Shown: positions 1 to 5,549 of the stretch, in pieces
Layout of the letters: every line of letters begins with the position of its first letter
How positions within the stretch are numbered: the first letter of the stretch is position 1
Assembly: GCA_026398675.1 (NCBI GenBank)
Contig: JAPLSK010000344.1
Coordinates: forward strand, 1 to 18,356
DNA: 18,356 nucleotides
Direction: 5' to 3'
Origin: a bacterium
GTDB taxonomy: Bacteria > RBG-13-66-14
Notes under the pieces: model-generated
Told to the model about the DNA's origin: nothing
Database searches by the model: none
Seen by the model: only the letters and a program-made list of their open reading frames with translations
Program-made: the position numbers and the translations under genes

Positions 1-477
1 CTTCAGGGGGAGGAAGTTCTCCGAGCGGTAGCTGGCCCGGTTGCGGTCGTTGGGGTGGAGATCCGCCTGCCACTCGCGCTTCTGGACCACGTGGCGGGCG
101 TTGGCGAATGTGGGGACGAGCCTTCCGTCCGCATCGCGCCGCGTGGCCCCGCCGGCGTGGTCGAAGTGGAGGTGGGTCAGAATGACGTAGTCTATCTCCT
201 CCGGCGCGAGCCCCCGCTCGGCCAGGGAGCCCAGGAGGGTCGGCGGCCGCTCCACGGCGAACATCTCCCTCTCCCCGCCCTTCCACTTGTCCCCCATCCC
301 GGTCTCGATGAGGATGTTCTTCCCCCGGGTGCGGACCAGGGTGGAGGTGGCGGCGAGCCGGATACGGTTGGATTCGTCGGCCGGCGCCACACGCGACCAG
401 AGCACCTTGGGCACCACGCCGAACATGGCGCCGCCGTCAAGCCTGAAGCGGCCGTCGGAGAGAATGGTCAGTTCCAC
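1..477 (-). CDS. MBL-fold metallo-hydrolase (C-terminus beyond window)
   Basis: Partial gene: 159 codons are present and the reading frame runs off the window's left edge. The translation contains the metallo-beta-lactamase metal-binding motif THLHFDHAGG at about residues 101-110, preceded by a strand pattern (TLVRTRGKNILIETGMG) typical of the fold. The later segment PNDRNRASY followed by ENFLPL resembles quorum-quenching-like or generic MBL hydrolases of the YtnP/AHL-lactonase branch. The start is read as GTG at 477 with an upstream GGAGCAGG that can act as a ribosome binding site; no ATG lies further upstream in frame in a sensible position. The family binds two metal ions and hydrolyses esters, lactones or related bonds; the substrate cannot be told from this fragment. 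It is transcribed away from the neighbouring repeat block and lnt. Confidence 0.85.
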   Translation of the reverse strand, partial: MELTILSDGRFRLDGGAMFGVVPKVLWSRVAPADESNRIRLAATSTLVRTRGKNILIETGMGDKWKGGEREMFAVERPPTLLGSLAERGLAPEEIDYVILTHLHFDHAGGATRRDADGRLVPTFANARHVVQKREWQADLHPNDRNRASYRSENFLPLK

Positions 478-552
478 GGTCCTGCTCCAGAGACGTATTT
501 CGGAAGGGCTGACGAGTTCTAGAGCTCTCACCTTCGGCTTCCAATGGGGGAG

Positions 553-804
553 ACAAGGGGTTTAACCGAGCGAACCGAGCGAAGCGAGCTACGCCCCCGG
601 CGAACCGAGCTATGCCCCTGGCAAACCGAGCGAAGCGAGCTACGCCTCTGGCGAAACCCCTTGCCCCCGTCCAAGTTTTTCGAGCAGGTGAACCGAGCGA
701 AGCGAGCTACGCCCCCGGCAAATTGTAGCCGCAGCGGGGGCGGTAGTCAAACCCGGCTTTTCCGAAACGAGCGAAGCGAGTAATGCCCCAGTAAAACCCC
801 TTGT
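553..804. repeat. Degenerate 30-nt repeat block bounded by 11-bp inverted repeats
   Basis: This block fills most of the 378-base gap between the MBL gene and lnt and holds no credible gene. It contains about five copies of a unit beginning AACCGAGCGAAGCGAGCTAC and ending CGCCCCCGGCG: 573-602, 603-623 (shortened, lacking the GAAGCGAGC part), 624-653, 691-720 and 765-794 (diverged). The first three are tandem and the others are separated by unrelated sequence. The block is bracketed by ACAAGGGGTTT at 553-563 and its exact reverse complement at 794-804, with a further AAACCCCTTG at 654-663. An open frame through it translates into TERSELR-like repeats, as expected of non-coding repeats. I see no transposase and no obvious target-site duplication. 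Confidence 0.75.
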
Positions 805-818
805 TTCCTTACAGACGG

Positions 819-847
819 TTGACCAGCCGGTCGTCCTTTTATACACT
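819..847 (+). promoter_or_regulatory. Candidate sigma70-type promoter for lnt operon
   Basis: TTGACC (819-824) and TACACT (842-847) are separated by 17 bases, a good match to the vegetative promoter consensus. The expected transcription start is about 853-856, essentially at the GTG start codon of lnt, so the message may be leaderless. Position and spacing only; not tested. Confidence 0.5.
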
Positions 848-855
848 TCAACCCC

Positions 856-2604
856 GTGAGAGAAGGCGTTTTACCTACCCTGGACGAAGGCCGGCTCGAC
901 GGCCGGATCGGGCGGAAGCCCCTGGGGCTCTACCCGCGGATAGGCCTCGTCGCGCTCGGGGCGGCTCTCTACGTCCTCAGTTTCCCCATGGCCGGGGTCT
1001 ACGGCCTGGCCTGGTTCGCCCTCGTCCCGCTCTTCATCGCCTCCCGCGACCTGACGCCGGGACAGGGCTTCCGGCACTGGTTCGTCTTCTCGTTCCTGGT
1101 CAACGTCTTCGGCTTCTACTGGCTGGCGCCCATCACCGTGCCGGGCTTCCTGCTGAGCGCGGTGCTGATGGCGCTCTACTCGGGGCTGGGCGGCTTGGTC
1201 CTGGCCCTGATCCGGCGGAACGTCCCCCGCCTGCCGTACTGGATCGCGGCCGCGCTGGCCTGGGGCGCCACGGAATACGTCAAGTGCCTCGGCTTCTACG
1301 CCTTTCCCTGGCTCGCCCTCGGCTACTCCCAGGCGCGCAACCTCCTGGCGGTGCAGACGGCGTCGCTCTTCGGGGTGTACGGCGTCTCGGCTGTGGTCAT
1401 AGCGTTCAACGCCCTCGTGGCCGAGGCGGTGGACCGACTACGCGACCGGAGCTGGTGGAAGGCCCTTCTACCCTGGGGCGCCGCGGCCTTGGGGCTGGCG
1501 GCGGCGGTCCATCTGGGCGGCCTGGCGGCCCTCGGCGAGCCGACCTACCCCGAGCGGCCCGTGCGGGCGGCGATTCTCCAGGGCGGCATCCCCCAGGACC
1601 TGAAGTGGACCCCCTACTTCGTCACCTCGGGCGAGACCTACCGCATCTACGAGCATCAGGTTGAGCGGGCCGTCGAAAAGGCCGGTTCCGATTACCTGGA
1701 CCTCGTCGTCTGGCCCGAGTCGTCGGCCAACTGCTACCTGGAGCGCACGCCGATGTGGTTCACCCTGGTGCGGGGGATGGTGAACCGATCGGGCTGCCGG
1801 CACCTGGTGGGGACGCAGGCGCTGGATTACGAGGGCGAGGGCGGCGCCGGGCGCCATTTCAACGCCGCCGTCCTCCTGGAGCCGGGAAATCCCAAGGCCC
1901 TGGAGCGCTACTATAAAATCCACCTCGTCCCCTTCTCCGAGGTCATCCCTTTCGGCCGGGACTCTGAATTGTTGAAGGGCATCCTCGCGAAGGCGAGCAA
2001 CTTCGACATCGGCTGTCGCATGCCGCTGTTCGATGTAACGCCCGGTCGCGGTCCGGCGCCGATTCCCGCGCCGGACGCCTCGGCGGCAGACGACGACCCG
2101 ACGACCTTCTCGCTCGCCGAGCGCCCCGAGCTCACCGCGGAGCTGCTGCCGGTGCCGCCGTCGGCCGCGGAACCCGTCATCGCCCGCTTCGGCCTTCTCA
2201 TCTGCTTCGAGAGCATCTACCCCGAGATGGGGCTGGACTACACCCGGCGGGGCGCCGATTTCCTCGTGGTCATCACCAACGACGCCTGGTTCCGCCAGAG
2301 CGCGGCACCATACCAGCACGCCGAGGTTTCCATCCTGCGCGCCGTGGAGAGCCGCGTCCCCGTCCTGCGGGCGGCCAACGCCGGGGTGAGCCTGTGGGTG
2401 GACCCCTGGGGTCGCGCCCACGACGAAACCCTCCTGGACACCGAGGACGTGGTCCTGGTGAAAATCCCCCGGGCCGAGGGGCCGACCCCCTACATGCTCT
2501 GGGGGGACGCCCTCCCCTGGGCCGAGCTGGGCGCCTTTATCCTCCTCGCCCTTTATGCGGCCGTGGAAACCTACCGGCGGCGCGGGAGGAGGCGGCGTCC
2601 GTGA
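856..2604 (+). CDS. lnt: Apolipoprotein N-acyltransferase
   Basis: Lnt is an inner-membrane enzyme that transfers an acyl chain from phospholipid to the N-terminal cysteine of diacylated lipoproteins, the last step of lipoprotein maturation in diderms. The 582-residue protein has hydrophobic N-terminal membrane helices (about residues 27-225), a periplasmic nitrilase-type domain (about 235-530) and a final membrane helix (about 555-572). The catalytic triad is recognisable: Glu288 in VVWPES, Lys354 in YYKIHLVPF and Cys450 in LLICFESIYPE, matching E267, K335 and C387 of the E. coli enzyme. An extra Pro/Ala/Asp-rich stretch (about 396-440) lies between the lysine and cysteine motifs. The GTG start at 856 has no visible Shine-Dalgarno sequence and sits almost at the predicted transcription start. 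Six lipoprotein genes follow at once, the first after a 16-base gap. Confidence 0.96.
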   Translation: MREGVLPTLDEGRLDGRIGRKPLGLYPRIGLVALGAALYVLSFPMAGVYGLAWFALVPLFIASRDLTPGQGFRHWFVFSFLVNVFGFYWLAPITVPGFLLSAVLMALYSGLGGLVLALIRRNVPRLPYWIAAALAWGATEYVKCLGFYAFPWLALGYSQARNLLAVQTASLFGVYGVSAVVIAFNALVAEAVDRLRDRSWWKALLPWGAAALGLAAAVHLGGLAALGEPTYPERPVRAAILQGGIPQDLKWTPYFVTSGETYRIYEHQVERAVEKAGSDYLDLVVWPESSANCYLERTPMWFTLVRGMVNRSGCRHLVGTQALDYEGEGGAGRHFNAAVLLEPGNPKALERYYKIHLVPFSEVIPFGRDSELLKGILAKASNFDIGCRMPLFDVTPGRGPAPIPAPDASAADDDPTTFSLAERPELTAELLPVPPSAAEPVIARFGLLICFESIYPEMGLDYTRRGADFLVVITNDAWFRQSAAPYQHAEVSILRAVESRVPVLRAANAGVSLWVDPWGRAHDETLLDTEDVVLVKIPRAEGPTPYMLWGDALPWAELGAFILLALYAAVETYRRRGRRRRP

Positions 2605-2620
2605 ACGACACGGCGGCTTT

Positions 2621-2974
2621 ATGATAATATCGGGACGCGCGTCCCACCGGGGCGGGGCGGTGTGGCTCTTCGGCGTCCTCGCGGTCGTCGCCGGGGTTCT
2701 TCTGCCCGGCTGCGGCGAGCTGGACGACGAGGCGTACATCGCCGTCATGGTCGAGCGCCTGCGCCTGGGGGCCGAGGAGGGGCTGCCGCCGGGGGAGGCG
2801 CTGGCCGAGGCCGCCCGGCTCCACGGCACCACCGCTCAATCGGTCTACGAGTACTCGCGGTGGCTCTTCCGCGACCGGGACCGGGACGTGCAGGTCGCCG
2901 CCGAGATAGCCGACCGGGGCCGACACTACCTGCGCGTTCCACGGGAAGGATTGCCGAACCTCCATGAGCCGTAG
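2621..2974 (+). CDS. Small lipoprotein 1 of lnt-linked array
   Basis: A 117-residue predicted lipoprotein. Arg-containing N-terminus, hydrophobic stretch (residues 13-28) and lipobox LLPGC give acylated Cys31. The ATG at 2621 is preferred over an in-frame upstream ATG at 2555 inside lnt because it yields a proper signal peptide; GGCGG four bases upstream is a weak ribosome binding site. The mature part begins with LDDEAYIAVMV, then an amphipathic helix, EALAEAA, and a GTTAQSVYEYSRWLF segment. The same order (acidic-x-Tyr helix, G-[VT]-T-x-[DE]-x-V-Y turn, D-[PR]-[DE] helix) recurs in the next five genes, so they look like paralogues. The residue after Cys is Gly, not Asp, compatible with outer-membrane sorting if E. 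coli Lol rules apply. It overlaps the next gene by 11 bases. Function unknown. Confidence 0.8.
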   Translation: MIISGRASHRGGAVWLFGVLAVVAGVLLPGCGELDDEAYIAVMVERLRLGAEEGLPPGEALAEAARLHGTTAQSVYEYSRWLFRDRDRDVQVAAEIADRGRHYLRVPREGLPNLHEP

Positions 2975-3263
2975 CCTCCTCCTCACCCTGATCCTCGCCG
3001 CCCTGACCCTCGGGGGGTGCGCCAAGACGGTGGACGACGACCTCTTCGTCAAGATTTCCATAGACCAGCTCCGCATCATGTTCGACGATGGGCTGAGCGC
3101 GGAGGATGCCCTCGAGAGGGCCGCCGAGTCCAACGACACTACGCTCGAAGACGTCCAGACTTACCAGGTCGAGCTCGAAGGTGACCCCGACCACCTCCGC
3201 GCGGTGCAGGACCGGATCAACCGGGAGACCGAGGAGCTCTTCACCCCGCCACCTCCGGAGTGA
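2964..3263 (+). CDS. Small lipoprotein 2 of lnt-linked array
   Basis: A 99-residue predicted lipoprotein with signal MSRSLLLTLILAALT and lipobox LGGC (Cys19). The mature domain shows the array pattern: VDDDLFVKISIDQLR, then DGLSAEDALERAAESND, then TTLEDVQTYQVELEGDPDHLRAV, and a short Pro-rich end. It aligns most simply with lipoprotein 3 (EDALERAA versus DEALAKAA; DPDHLRAV versus DPEHLASV). The start ATG lies inside the previous gene, 11 bases before its TAG stop ends, and has no close Shine-Dalgarno sequence, which suggests translation by coupling or reinitiation. No catalytic motif is visible, so a structural, binding or stress-related envelope role is more likely than an enzyme. Function unknown. 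Confidence 0.82.
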   Translation: MSRSLLLTLILAALTLGGCAKTVDDDLFVKISIDQLRIMFDDGLSAEDALERAAESNDTTLEDVQTYQVELEGDPDHLRAVQDRINRETEELFTPPPPE

Positions 3264-3301
3264 TCGGCCAAGCCGGTCAACCGTTCACGGGAGACTTTCA
3301 A

Positions 3302-3697
3302 ATGCGCATACCCATCGTCCTCCTGCCGCTTCTCCTGGTGCTCCTCGCCGGCTGCGGCTCCGACATGGACGACGAGACCTATGTCGCCGTCATCCTGGCC
3401 AAGACCACCTACATGCTCGAGGACGAGCTGCCGGTGGACGAGGCGCTGGCGAAGGCGGCGACCGACAACGGCGTCACTCCGGAAGACGTATACAAGTTCG
3501 AGGACTCCCTGTCCAACGACCCCGAGCACCTGGCGTCCGTCGTCGAGATGATCATGAACCGGAGCGGGGAGCTGCGGGAGAAGTTCGCCGAGCTCTACTC
3601 CCAGGCGTTGCCCGAGGCCGCGCCCGCCGTAGAGCCGGTCGCGCCCGTGGAGCCCGCGCCGCCCATCGAACCGACCCCGTCCGAGGAGACCCCATGA
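3302..3697 (+). CDS. Small lipoprotein 3 of lnt-linked array
   Basis: A 131-residue predicted lipoprotein: MRIPIVLLPLLLVLLAGC gives acylated Cys18. The start at 3302 is chosen over an in-frame ATG at 3260 because it follows GGGAG (3289-3293) at 8 bases and produces a clean signal peptide. The mature domain is the clearest example of the array fold: MDDETYVAVILAK, DEALAKAATDNGVTPEDVY, DSLSNDPEHLASVVEMI. It then adds a flexible Pro/Glu/Ala-rich tail (about residues 104-131), unlike its neighbours, which could extend through the periplasm or peptidoglycan. This is the only member of the array separated from its predecessor by a real gap (38 bases). Its TGA stop overlaps the next ATG (ATGA). Function unknown. 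Confidence 0.84.
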   Translation: MRIPIVLLPLLLVLLAGCGSDMDDETYVAVILAKTTYMLEDELPVDEALAKAATDNGVTPEDVYKFEDSLSNDPEHLASVVEMIMNRSGELREKFAELYSQALPEAAPAVEPVAPVEPAPPIEPTPSEETP

Positions 3698-4242
3698 GAA
3701 TCGTATGTGTCCTGGCCGCCGCGCTGGCCCTCCTGTTCACCGCGGGCTGCGGCGGGGGAGAGATAACGGATGAGCAGTACGTCGAGCTCATGAAGGACAT
3801 CGCCCTGGCCGAGGCCCACGGGGAGCCGCTCCAGCCGGTGTACGAGAGCCACGGGATAGACCCGGAGCAGGTCCGCGCCTTCGAGGCCGCCCGGACTCCC
3901 GATGAGCTGGCCGAGCTCACCGGCAGCCTCCACGCCTCCGTCCGCCCCGCCGTCCCCCGGATGGACGAGGCGACCTACATCGCCATCTCGGTCCTGACCG
4001 TCAAGCTGGCCGGCGAGGGGCTGGCCGAAGACAAAATCCAGATGAGGGTCGAGGACGAGGTGGCCTCCCGGGGTTACACCATGAACGATATGGACAATTT
4101 CGCCACCTACGTGGCCGAGCACGCCGAGGTGCAGGAACGGGTGGAGAAAGCCATCTCCGACGCCATGGACGCCATGGGCAGTGGGGCCGCCGGCACCGCG
4201 CGCCACGGCCTCGAGGGGCTGGCCCCCGACGATGCTCGTTAG
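3694..4242 (+). CDS. Double-domain lipoprotein 4 of lnt-linked array
   Basis: A 182-residue predicted lipoprotein with lipobox TAGC (Cys19). It carries two copies of the array domain. The first (about 23-84) starts ITDEQYVELMKDIALAEA, is shortened, and contains HGIDPEQVRAF. The second (about 89-155) starts MDEATYIAISVLTVKLAGEGL and contains GYTMNDMDNFATYVAEHAEVQERV. A fusion or internal duplication is the simple explanation. The start overlaps the stop of lipoprotein 3 as ATGA, with GAGGAG five bases upstream, so coupled translation is likely. The first copy is reminiscent of DUF4296-type lipoproteins of Bacteroidetes (helix, then KYGI-type turn, then Y...P helix), but I could not test this. 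Function unknown. Confidence 0.8.
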   Translation: MRIVCVLAAALALLFTAGCGGGEITDEQYVELMKDIALAEAHGEPLQPVYESHGIDPEQVRAFEAARTPDELAELTGSLHASVRPAVPRMDEATYIAISVLTVKLAGEGLAEDKIQMRVEDEVASRGYTMNDMDNFATYVAEHAEVQERVEKAISDAMDAMGSGAAGTARHGLEGLAPDDAR

Positions 4243-4531
4243 AATCCTGCCCTTCCTTCTTCTTCTCCTCCTCCTCCTCTCCTGCGAGGGGGAGTTGACC
4301 GTGCAATCCTACACCGACCTTCTCGCCGCCCGTCTGGAGGCCGCCTCCCGCGGGGAGAACCCGGACGCGGTTCTGCGGGACGCGGGCGTCGGGAAGGACG
4401 AGTACGATCGGTTCGAGTTCGATGTTTTTGCCGACCCCGACCTGGCGTCCCGGGTTCTGGAGACCATCCGCCGCGACCACCCCGAGCTTCTCCCGCCCGG
4501 GGAGGGGGTCCCGCCCGCCGATGAGAAATAG
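4232..4531 (+). CDS. Small lipoprotein 5 of lnt-linked array
   Basis: A 99-residue predicted lipoprotein whose signal peptide is almost pure leucine before the cysteine (residues 9-16 are all Leu), with lipobox LLSC (Cys18). The mature part reads ELTVQSYTDLLAARLEAASRG, then DAGVGKDEYDRFEFDVFADP, then a helix and a Pro-rich end. It keeps the Tyr helix, the G-V-x-K-D-E-Y turn and the ADPDLASRVLETI helix of the array, but lost the acidic pair before Tyr. An in-frame ATG at 4181 is less likely because it lies inside the previous gene and spoils the signal peptide. The ATG at 4232 overlaps the previous TAG by 11 bases with no close Shine-Dalgarno site. Function unknown. Confidence 0.78.
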   Translation: MLVRILPFLLLLLLLLSCEGELTVQSYTDLLAARLEAASRGENPDAVLRDAGVGKDEYDRFEFDVFADPDLASRVLETIRRDHPELLPPGEGVPPADEK

Positions 4532-4910
4532 CGCCGTCGCCCTCGCGATCCTTCTCGCCGCGGCCCTCTTTCCGACGGGCTGCGCCGACGGGGGGTTCCA
4601 CGAAGGCGATTACGTCAAGCTCACCGTGGACCTGACCCTCCTGGGCACGCGCGGAGGCCCGGGCGGATCCGTCCCCTCCGACCCGACCCTCCGGGCGCAG
4701 TGGCGCGTGGAGCAGGTGCAGAAACTCCTGGACGCTTACGGCGTCACCGAGGATGAATACATCGCCTACTCCCTGGAGCTCCACCAGAATGACGAGCGGT
4801 ACTCCCGGGTGCTCAACGACATCGCCCTGGATCTCCAGGAGCGCAACCAGAGCCTGCGCGACGAGGAGGCCCCCGAGGAGGTCAAGCCGCCGCCCGGCTC
4901 CTTCGGTTAG
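4521..4910 (+). CDS. Small lipoprotein 6, last of lnt-linked array
   Basis: A 129-residue predicted lipoprotein with lipobox PTGC (Cys21). Its mature domain starts FHEGDYVKLTVDLTLLG, has a Gly/Pro/Ser-rich insertion (about residues 45-56), then WRVEQVQKLLDAYGVTEDEYIAYSLEL and NDERYSRVLNDIALDLQERN, and ends with a Pro-rich tail. The YGVTEDEYIAY segment closely parallels GVTPEDVYKF of lipoprotein 3. The start ATG is within the previous gene, giving the third 11-base ATG-to-TAG overlap in the array. A hairpin 26 bases past the stop probably ends the operon. Function unknown. Confidence 0.8.
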   Translation: MRNSAVALAILLAAALFPTGCADGGFHEGDYVKLTVDLTLLGTRGGPGGSVPSDPTLRAQWRVEQVQKLLDAYGVTEDEYIAYSLELHQNDERYSRVLNDIALDLQERNQSLRDEEAPEEVKPPPGSFG

Positions 4911-4936
4911 CGGTTGAGCTGTCACCGGGCGCTTAC

Positions 4937-4970
4937 ATGTAGGGCGGGGTTTCCTAACCCCGCCGCTTTC
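4937..4970 (+). terminator. Palindromic element / probable operon terminator
   Basis: GGCGGGGTT (4943-4951) and AACCCCGCC (4956-4964) form a 9-bp stem with a 4-base loop just after the lipoprotein array. Only a short T stretch follows (GCTTTC), so it is a weak intrinsic terminator by itself. The whole element, ATGTAGGGCGGGG-N8-CCCCGCCGCTTTC, recurs at 13432-13465 (reverse orientation) and in diverged form at 6657-6689. Confidence 0.6.
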
Positions 4971-4978
4971 GCATAGAA

Positions 4979-5000
4979 ACAAGGGGCTTAAGCCCCTTGT
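4979..5000. repeat. Perfect palindrome CAAGGGGCTTAAGCCCCTTG, copy 1
   Basis: A 22-base perfect palindrome (the 20-base core flanked by A and T) followed by CTTTATTATTCTT, so it could act as a second terminator after the array. The identical 20-base core is found again at 16485-16504, also just past a gene end. Confidence 0.75.
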
Positions 5001-5022
5001 CTTTATTATTCTTGTCGGCGGG

Positions 5023-5051
5023 TTGACAACCCCCTTTTTATATGCTAGTTT
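5023..5051 (+). promoter_or_regulatory. Strong candidate promoter for frameshifted lipoprotein gene
   Basis: TTGACA (5023-5028), 17-base spacer, TAGTTT (5046-5051), with TG one base upstream of the -10 hexamer (extended -10). A near-perfect ribosome binding site, AAGGAGGT, follows at 5079-5086. This is one of the best promoter matches in the window. Confidence 0.65.
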
Positions 5052-5092
5052 ATTTGGTGGAATACATAAGTCCCATCCAAGGAGGTAAAGAA

Positions 5093-5508
5093 ATGCGAAA
5101 GGCGCTGTTACTCGGGGGGGGCTGGTAATACTCCTCTTCGCCGCCCTGACCGCGTGCTCGGACGGGCTGTCGGCAGGGGATGACGACCCCCTGGCGGACA
5201 AGAGTGAGTGGATGGTCTACGGTTATACACTCCTTGAGAACCAAAACCCCCCTCCCTACTGGATTGCGCACGGAGCCAACGTAGGCCTGCGCTTGCTCTC
5301 CACCCCCGATAACTACATCTACACCGATATTTCAGATGAGCAGACGGGATACTACAGCTTCCCCCTTGAAGAACTGAATTACGGTTACTACGCCGTTGAC
5401 GGCGGGTACGAAAACGCAACAACGAAGTGGTGGGGGTCAACATCGTTTATATGGGATGGTAGTTACAGCCCCGTGTGTAACATTCTTTTGTACATAGTAG
5501 ATGAGTAG
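5093..5508 (+). pseudogene. Secreted lipoprotein with frameshift at a G8 tract
   Basis: ATG at 5093 lies 6 bases after AAGGAGGT and starts MRKALLL, but the frame hits TAA after 11 codons. The continuation of a lipoprotein signal (LVILLFAALTAC, lipobox LTAC) is in another frame from 5122. The two are separated by eight G residues (5114-5121); one more G, or two fewer, would join them into about 138 residues. The mature domain, including VGLRLLSTPDNYIYTDIS and DEQTGYYSFPLEELNYGYYAVDGGY, resembles prealbumin-like or carboxypeptidase-regulatory-like beta sandwiches (variable strand, then G-Y-Y-S-F, then G-Y-Y-A-V). The body of the gene has no other damage and has strong expression signals, so sequencing or assembly error, phase variation and a young pseudogene are all possible. 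Function unknown. Confidence 0.7.
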
Positions 5509-5549
5509 CCCGCAAAAGGCTGCTCTGTTGATTTTAAGGAGGATACGAG

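Noticed and set aside
544..783. Open frame translating to TERSELR-like repeats
   Set aside because: It only reads through the 30-nt DNA repeats; no start signals and no protein-like composition.
573..794. CRISPR array
   Set aside because: Units are degenerate, some directly tandem, spacing is irregular and there are no spacers of constant length or cas genes.
1468..2832. Long minus-strand open frame (454 codons) opposite lnt
   Set aside because: It is the antisense of lnt, whose catalytic motifs are clear on the plus strand. In GC-rich DNA long shadow frames are normal; the product is low-complexity and has no recognisable domain.
3106..3693. N-terminal extension of lipoprotein 4 back to 3106
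   Set aside because: It overlaps two other lipoprotein genes entirely and would destroy the signal peptide that starts at 3694.
4911..5092. tRNA or small RNA gene between the array and the frameshifted gene
   Set aside because: Only palindromes and a promoter are recognisable; no cloverleaf or TψC-like GTTCRANYC box in a suitable place.
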